From the NCBI GenBank assembly GCA_947359465.1, contig OX375877.1, positions 67,992,698 to 68,056,697 of the forward strand: 64,000 nucleotides of DNA, written 5' to 3'. The notes beneath the pieces are model-generated. The model did no database searches and was not told where the DNA came from. It saw nothing but the letters and a program-made list of their open reading frames with translations. The position numbers and the translations under genes are program-made. The DNA comes from Metellina segmentata. Its lineage: Eukaryota > Arthropoda > Arachnida > Araneae > Tetragnathidae. This document shows, one piece after another, positions 57,637-64,000 of the stretch. Numbering within the stretch: position 1 is the stretch's first letter; each line of letters opens with the position of its first letter.

Positions 57637-57955
57637 TAAGGAAATTTTAATTAACGTCGTACTAGAGCAACACAAAGGGCTATTGACGACGGTCCAGGGT
57701 CAATCCCCTAAGGGAAATATCCAAAGACAACACCACGTTATTTTTAACCACGGTCAGATGACGAGGCAACATCTGATCTGGCACCCCACCCTCCAAACCT
57801 CTACAATAACCCAACGTGGGGACTTTCTGTCATGACAGATTTAAGGTGCACCAACCGCCTCTATATCATACGCTTACAAGTATCCATGCATTGACCCGGA
57901 TTCAAACCAGGAACCTCACTGATCCAAGACAGCCCTAACCTTTCCTAGGGTTCTT
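57637..57955 (-). mobile_element. Near full-length family A SINE
   Basis: Close match to the 32261-32593 copy over the whole body (AATTAACGTCGTACTAGAGC, GACGACGGTCCAGGGTCAAT, CCACGGTCAGATGACGAGGC). Its head on the minus strand carries GGTTTGAATCCGGGT as B box. Lies tail-to-tail with the fragment at 57490-57575. Confidence 0.85.
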
Positions 57956-59698
57956 TAAACTAAGGTTTTTAGGTTATTTAGTAATGTTTTGTCTCTAGTG
58001 GGAGAAAAGGAATAGTACACTATTCGAAAATCGATTCTTAATACTCAGTGTTTTAGTGTTTAAATCTTTAGAGCTATGATTTAAAATAGAACGCTTAATT
58101 TTGGCTTTAATTTTAATATTTCAAAGCAATTCCTGAATTTCGAGCTTTATAGAGCATTGGTGTTTCCTGCCATAGACAGGCTTACAGATAATATCCTGAG
58201 AAATAATTTTGCACTCACAGAATCTCTTTCTCTGAACAGGAAAAAAGAAAGCGCCCATATTCTAACAAGAAAATATGTTACCAGTGTATTGATTTGAAAA
58301 GCATAAATCCTATAGTCTACTCTTGTCGAACAACCTATAAAATGGTCTATAGGAAGGAACATACTACAAAATTCTAATGAACACATTTATTAGTGTCCGT
58401 TTCAGAATTATAATGCAAAATACTGATTTATGTTCTGTTTGGCTACTATCCATTTACACGGAGAACAAAAAATATTATCCAAAAAAATGGAAGAAAAAAG
58501 ATAAACACATAGATTTGACAAATATACATGTACTGACCGAACAGGTGGCGTAAGAACAAAACATAGCATTTATTTTTGGATCTTACCATGAATATTAATT
58601 CACTTTCAGAGTCCAGATTCACATGGGTAACTATAGAGTTAAGTACTAGTGAGTACATATTAAAATTTGAAGAATTAATCCTATATAAATGTGTACAAAC
58701 GTTTAATATTCAAATTTAAACAATGAAGCATAAATCACTTTAGTGCCCTTAAATATACATTTTTAGAATGTGAAATGCGTACAAGCTCTTGGGGACTGAT
58801 CCGTTTTGACTAGACGATAACTTTATGGAGAGATGCCAGTGTATTTCAGTCTCCTGGGACTTGTGCTCATGATGGTACATATTTAACATTCTAACTGGAT
58901 GTTTCGAAATAAAAAGTGATGCTACTTGAGGGCTTATATTTCAAACATTTGCACATTTCTGTTTTAAATTTTAGTCTATACTTACTAGTAATTAGCTTTG
59001 TAGTTACACACGTGAATGTGGACATGTAGTTATATTCAGACCCAAAACTAATTGCTTTAGTCTGTGCAGTATATATGTAGGCGCACACACTGGGCTTTAA
59101 CTCCTGTCTAGGCTTAGATTCAAAACCCACCTTAAGCTAAATGTCCCAATCTAATTAGACCTCGTGTACCAAATATTTGACCTTCAAGCAACAAACCAAA
59201 ACCTTAAAATTGCAGACAGTAGTGCTGGTTCTCGATCCAAGTCCACTTCATCTTAAACTCGAGGAGACAGATGTCCGGAAGTCTGTTCATTTTAAAACAG
59301 CTGGAAGAAATGTGCTACAATTGGTGAAGCAAGTTGAAGTGGAAGAAACTTCCGAATTACATCACAAAGGCGGATCGGAAGAGGTAGTTTTATATTTTCA
59401 AGGAAAAAACGGAAAGAACGTTGCGTAATTTATTTTTTCTCCTCCAACTTCCAAGAAACGCGTTTTGTGGTCCGAGGAATCTTAAGTAATTTGTTCGCAA
59501 CGACAAAAAATATAACAGGAGAATCCTGGAAATGATGGCTTCCGATGTGAAATTTTGCCAGTTATGTCGAGACTTCTATTGGATAGATGGTTTGCTTTTC
59601 AAAGCAAACTTTTTACTGTTTGACATTTTTCACTTTTGGATACTCTCTTCAATCTGAGGTAGCAATTAAGGTTTTTATAGTTTATTTTCTTTAACCCT

Positions 59699-59700
<2 letters not shown>
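57956..59700. other. No gene recognised
   Basis: AT-rich. The open frame at 59177-59428 (plus, 83 codons, Val/Lys/Glu-rich) has no recognisable domain, signal or splice context. Confidence 0.4.

Positions 59701-59735
<35 letters not shown>
59701..59735. repeat. (AC)n microsatellite
   Basis: About 35 bp of uninterrupted AC. Confidence 0.97.
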
Positions 59736-59736
<1 letters not shown>

Positions 59737-60000
59737 CTGGTTTCGCCGAAATGGTTCGTATATCAATATCTGACCAATTTTGCTAATGACAAGATGCATC
59801 GTTATCATGGTAGAGCCTATTTTTTTTTGTAATGACGAAGTCAAGATCTAGTCAGTTTTCTTATAGTGACAAGATATCTCGTCCACAAGATCTGTAAATA
59901 GTTTTACGAATGACGATAAACCATGTCAAGACATCCACCAGAATGGTTAATGTATTTCATTCCTTCTTTCATAGAGTTCAACAGAGGATATATTGCACCT

Positions 60001-60242
60001 CGGTAAAAAAAAGTGACACTACTCAAAAAATAAAAATTTTGATGTTATGTCATTGAAAAATATGTATGAGATGCCCCAGCGTGTTATATTACTGATCTAT
60101 GGAATATAATAGAATTTAAAGACATAAACACTTGCCTAAAATTTAAAAGAAGCTTATACTATTTCAATATAAGTTTTATAGTATCCTTTAAGTTGATGTT
60201 TCTCAAATTCTTCAATTTTGAGTTGTGTCACTTTTCTTGCCG
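60001..60242. mobile_element. 242-bp MITE with 27-bp inverted ends
   Basis: The left end (60001-60028) includes AAAAGTGACACTACTCAAAA. The right end (60216-60242) reads TTTTGAGTTGTGTCACTTTT then CTTGCCG, the inverse with three to four changes. The interior is AT-rich and non-coding. No clear target duplication, superfamily unknown. Confidence 0.72.
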
Positions 60243-61440
60243 GGGGGCGATATGTTAAGAGTAAAAGGTTATAAAATTTCTAGTTATTCATTGCAAGAAA
60301 TTTATGCGCGTAATACAAATTAAAATTATCAATAACACTCAAGAAAATCACGGGTGTAATAATTTATGTTCAATAGAACTCTAAGCAGCGATCATTTAAG
60401 TGTGCATTTCAACGACAGCTCATGTTACACATCGTAGATTGCATAATAGGAATATCATAGATTTTGATGTGTGTTATGAGGGGGTCACTCCCCGTTCCCC
60501 CGAGAAATATCAAGTTTTTCCTCTTGATGTCACCGCCCCGACAACACCCAGTTACAAAATAAAATCTATGTTTTGACCGATGCCAGCTAGTGCTTCATAG
60601 CCAATATCGCAGAATCGATTTTTGCGGTTTTTTGAGCCTTTCCAATTTTTTATTGACAGTGACACAAATCCTTCGATTTTCTATTAGATCGTGTGACGTC
60701 ATTGTGTCACCTTCATTATGTCAGAATTTCCAGTTAGATGGGGTTGGGTTTTTATAAACAAAGGACCGTATTTGGCCGTGCTGATCGAGACACAAGACAT
60801 GTAGCATCATGTTATTGACATTGTGACGCCTGCCTAATACTGACCATGGTGACAAACATCCTGCCACGTTGAGTGTGGACAAAACTGGAACCCTATTACG
60901 AGGCTAAATGAAGAAACATATTTCGTACAATACATTTAAAAATAGATTTCTCTCATCACCGCTATGGGATAACATAATGTAAAGTGGGACCCTTCAACGA
61001 GGCTAGGAAAGACATCTCATGACCATAGACAGGTGCCATCGAGTCTAGACGCAGCGTCGGGGAGACGAAAAGTATGGCGACTCTGTTCTGGTCTGGCATC
61101 TATGTTTTTTTTTTTTTTTTGGAAAGGCTGGAATTTCTTGAGGGGAGATTATCGTTTAAAAACTTGGAGAGAACAACATTTTGTTCTGGTTCCCATCCTG
61201 AGAAAAACTTTGCGGTAGAACGTCTACCAGTGTTCAATATTGAACAATTTTCTCGGATATCCCACCCTGGGATGAGATTTAAAGTGCTTTGACCAACGTC
61301 ATTGTACCCGAAGTGTGGTCAATTAAGCTTTGTATATAACTGTAAATAAAAACTCATTAGTCAAGAGTTTTGTTTAAATTATTTAGTCCCAAACGCTACA
61401 ACACAAACACGACGAAAGTTTTACTAACAGAGAGAAGTAT
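60243..61440. other. No gene recognised
   Basis: Mixed composition with a T run at 61106-61122 and short open frames at 61033-61292 lacking any motif. Confidence 0.35.
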
Positions 61441-61445
61441 ACTGA

Positions 61446-61530
61446 GTGAGAAATCGAACCTGCGCCGGATACAACTCTCTGGCTGCTAGCACAGTGGCCA
61501 TACCCATTGAGGCATACGCTGTGGTCACTA
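61446..61530 (-). repeat. tRNA-like relic, possible SINE head
   Basis: On the minus strand: GCGTATGCCTCAATGGGTAT, then GCAGCCAGAGAG and a B-box-like GGTTCGATTTC. Order and spacing recall a tRNA D arm, anticodon region and T arm, but the acceptor stem does not pair, so it is not a functional tRNA. No family A or B body follows. Confidence 0.4.
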
Positions 61531-62925
61531 CTGTAGAGAAAAAGGCAGAAAATATATTTGTATTACGCAATAGATTTGTGACAAGTTTAGATATTTTAGC
61601 CTTTTTTTAAATGTGAAACCAACGTGACTCGACATATCCTTTGAACAGTGTGACAAGAATGTTATCTCTAAATGGTGTTTCTCCTTGTAGGTACAAGATG
61701 TGCAAACAAAACAAGTTTACCGAATATCCGTTGAATTTGGCTAGGATTGTTTATTGGTTTCGGGTTTTATGACGCAAGGGTTAGTTTGATTAAGTTTCAC
61801 CAAACAAAAAACTTCAAGTAAAAAAGGTCACGAAAGGAAAAAAGAGGGAGATGTGCCTCGGGCGAATTTGGGAGTTCCCCAAACTATGCCCCGTAGAAGT
61901 GTTGAGAAAAATCATGAAAAAATGTATTGTTTACAATGTTAAATTTAAAAATAAATACGGAATCAGTTGAAAATTCTGTCTGGAAAACCGATCAGAAAAT
62001 GTGACTTTGGCACCAACTTCTAAACACAAAAACGACTTTAACTGATGGGGAAATATCTATCGATTTTGGTAGTTTGTTTACTCTCTCCACAATCGTTTTA
62101 CTTCACAAAAGGTAACTATAGTTAAGTGAGGAAACAAAAGCAAGAAATACTATTCAAGTCAGCAGACACAATGAGTTTATTTGTCCTTTTTGATTCTACT
62201 ACTTAATCTTAAATACTTATTTTCGTTTAAGCAGTTAATAGCCGGTTGTGTGTGTAACGTCCAGTGTAAATTCAATTACTTACCCGTTAGAGCAGTTAAC
62301 TTGTATTTATGTGCTTCTGACCAATAAATATTGTAACTCCCATTTCAAATTTAAATCTTGTCTTTTTACGATTTCAGTATAGCTTTTATAATCTTTTTTA
62401 TCTCTTCATCACCCAGGAATAATTTCGTGTGTGTTCCGTTGAAAGTAAAAATAGCTCATACTTCCTTACATTCACAAAGGGCGTAAAAACGTTTAGCAGC
62501 TTACGAAAAAAATTTCCATCAGAATTTTACATTTGCATGGTTTAAAATATTTCTTAAAGCATTCGATAAAATGATTACAATTTTCCAGGGACGCAATTTT
62601 TAAGAAAAAATTTTCTGATCAAAAGTAAAACTATCGTGTATATTCCTTGAATAGCCGTTTTATAAAAACCATTGTTGTTTTTTAAGTATAAAGTACTTTA
62701 TACCTATTCTTATTTAATTTATTCATATTGGATTGTTTATGGTTTGTATACGTAAATGTGCGCAATAGAAGAGCAGGTAAGTGATGCAGATTTAATACAA
62801 TGCAACACAATGAAGGACAAGATATATCAAATCCATACTTCTTATATAGACAATATAAGGCACAAGGGTAAAATATTGAAATTACTGCTCTGTGTGACAT
62901 GCGGAACGCGAATAAATTAATATTT
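61531..62925. other. No gene recognised
   Basis: AT-rich; no recognisable coding or repeat structure. Confidence 0.4.
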
Positions 62926-62929
62926 TATG

Positions 62930-63450
62930 TTGTCAGCATGGACGACAATAACTGCTATTGCAAGTCTCGGCATTGCAAGAAAGAGGCTTTGTTACATGGT
63001 TTGGGTTATTCCAGCCCATGGTGCTTCCAAAGTTCATCTGATGTATCCGTGGTGTGCGATCTGTTTGATGATCATTGAACAGACGTATTCGATGTTCGAC
63101 AGATCTGGTGATCGGGCAGGCCATGAAAAAATGAAACCTGGTTAACATGGACGAATTGTTGTACATTGCATACCACATGCGCTCGCACATTTTCCTTTTG
63201 AAAACAGACCGTAGACAAGTTCTGAAGATAAATTAGGCTCCAAAACTTCAGAAATATAGTGACTACTGAGTGTACCGGCAATGCGTACTATGTGGATACT
63301 GGAGCAGAATCCAATGACGCTGCATACCATAACGCCCAAGTAACAGATCGGCATGGCAATGTAATCATGCAAGATTCATGCAGTCTATCACCGAACAGAG
63401 CTATTACGCGATCCAAGGTTCTCCTATCTTTGGGGACAGACAGGTAAAGG
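62930..63450 (-). pseudogene. Tc1-like transposase relic
   Basis: Minus-strand frames, read downward from 63450, contain GVMVCSVIGFCSSIHIVRIA, then GTLSSHYISEVLEPNL and, in a shifted frame, ENVRAHVVCNVQQ followed by HGLPDHQICRTSN. These correspond in order to the Tc1 blocks GVMVWGAI, GT-x-x-x-x-Y-x-x-x-VL-x-P, QDNARPH and WPARSPDLS-x-IE. Both visible catalytic regions are mutated or frameshifted. The N-terminal DNA-binding domain and terminal repeats were not identified. Confidence 0.68.
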
Positions 63451-64000
63451 AGGCTTCTTTAGAAGCTTTTGGGATGTCTAATTCTCTTATTTCGCATGAG
63501 TTCTCCGAAATTTTCAAATGATACAATTTGGCGAAAAATTCCCAGTCATGACAGATACCCGGGAAAAGTTTCTGGTCTAATCCTTATTCCTCAAAAGGAC
63601 ACAAATGGCTTTATCTAGTTAGCAATGGGAATAGTTATCCAGTTTGCCTTTGGAGCAGGAAATTCTTGAAACGTCAAAAATATTTTCCCGTTAGTCTAAA
63701 GTGTAAGAGGGAACACGTCTCTATATTGTAATCCTCTTCTTTCTTGTTTTGGAATAAGCTCTTCAGACTTACTCCAGAAACCTGATGATGTAATTTCTTT
63801 GAGGGTGGATTTGTTGAACTTGATCTAGCAGGTGGCTAGGCTAGGAGTAGTAGGCCACCAACAGTAGATTTCACAAGATATTTATTACATAAACGTGGCT
63901 ACGCACTCTTGGAATGGAACTCATTCAGCGAAACAAACTCAAGGGTTTCAACTGAAAGGTAAAAGAAGCTCCAAGTGAATAGTCGTTATAACAAATACTA
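63451..64000. other. No gene recognised at the right edge
   Basis: No recognisable frame, repeat or splice structure in the last 550 bp. Confidence 0.35.

Noticed and set aside
59177..59428. 83-codon plus-strand frame starting MTFKQQTKTL
   Set aside because: Codon content looks plausible, but no family, repeat or splice structure supports it.
60740..61395. Solo LTR candidate (TATA-like and AATAAA-like signals, ACAACA end)
   Set aside because: No matching second LTR, no primer-binding site and no target duplication could be found.
61446..61530. Possible functional tRNA gene
   Set aside because: A and B box-like sequences are present, but the acceptor stem does not pair and the T arm is imperfect, so I list it only as a tRNA-like relic.

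Overview
The window is eukaryotic, AT-rich, intron-bearing and repeat-rich. It most resembles an arthropod genome, and I think a spider. That call rests on my recollection that the dominant SINE here, whose sense strand reads through the peptide SSDRGSKLRG, and the DUF4817/Tc1-type transposase pieces are common in araneomorph spider genomes. It is inference, not something proved by the sequence. No rRNA, CRISPR, operon or prokaryotic gene structure was seen.

Only one convincing host gene is present, at 5355-15504 on the plus strand. A small exon (5355-5435) encodes what looks like a signal peptide and is followed by a very long terminal exon (6317-13525). The upstream ATG exon was not found. 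The product is a giant secreted, Ser/Thr/Asn/Glu-rich protein with four kinds of internal repeat. It has no cysteine in about 2,400 residues after the signal peptide. Its last ~120 coding bases plus 3' UTR are repeated in five decayed copies down to 15.24 kb, just before a candidate poly(A) signal at 15499.

The rest is a mosaic of mostly dead mobile DNA. Upstream of and inside the gene lie a pogo-like element (3.6-5.2 kb) and a deleted mariner (5.7-6.1 kb, in the intron). From 15.5 to 25 kb there are tandem duplications, MITE-like inverted repeats, a hAT-type element with an exact 8-bp target duplication (21.9-22.5 kb) and a long TA microsatellite. From 25 to 34 kb there are two Tc1 relics, a foldback element, a cluster of SINEs, a piggyBac end inserted in a SINE and another Tc1-type C-terminus. 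From 34.7 to 38.0 kb sits a 3.3-kb DNA transposon with ~470-bp terminal inverted repeats and a broken transposase of a family I could not name. From 38 to 46.3 kb are two halves of DUF4817/Tc1-type transposases, a hAT relic, a short MITE, a second tRNA-derived SINE with an intact target duplication, and a short Helitron with canonical ends. From 46.5 to 64 kb are more SINEs, a BEL/Pao reverse transcriptase relic, a pair of related MITEs, a 0.6-0.7-kb tandem duplication with a hAT-like element in one arm, a small MITE and a Tc1 relic at the end.

No mobile element here has an intact transposase or polymerase, so the window reads as one host gene in a graveyard of class II elements plus tRNA-derived SINEs. 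The long stretches with no assigned feature (about 1-3.6, 15.9-17.5, 20-21.8, 22.8-25, 40.6-42.4, 42.7-44.4, 50.4-53.1 and 57.9-60 kb) hold only short AT-rich open frames with no recognisable family.
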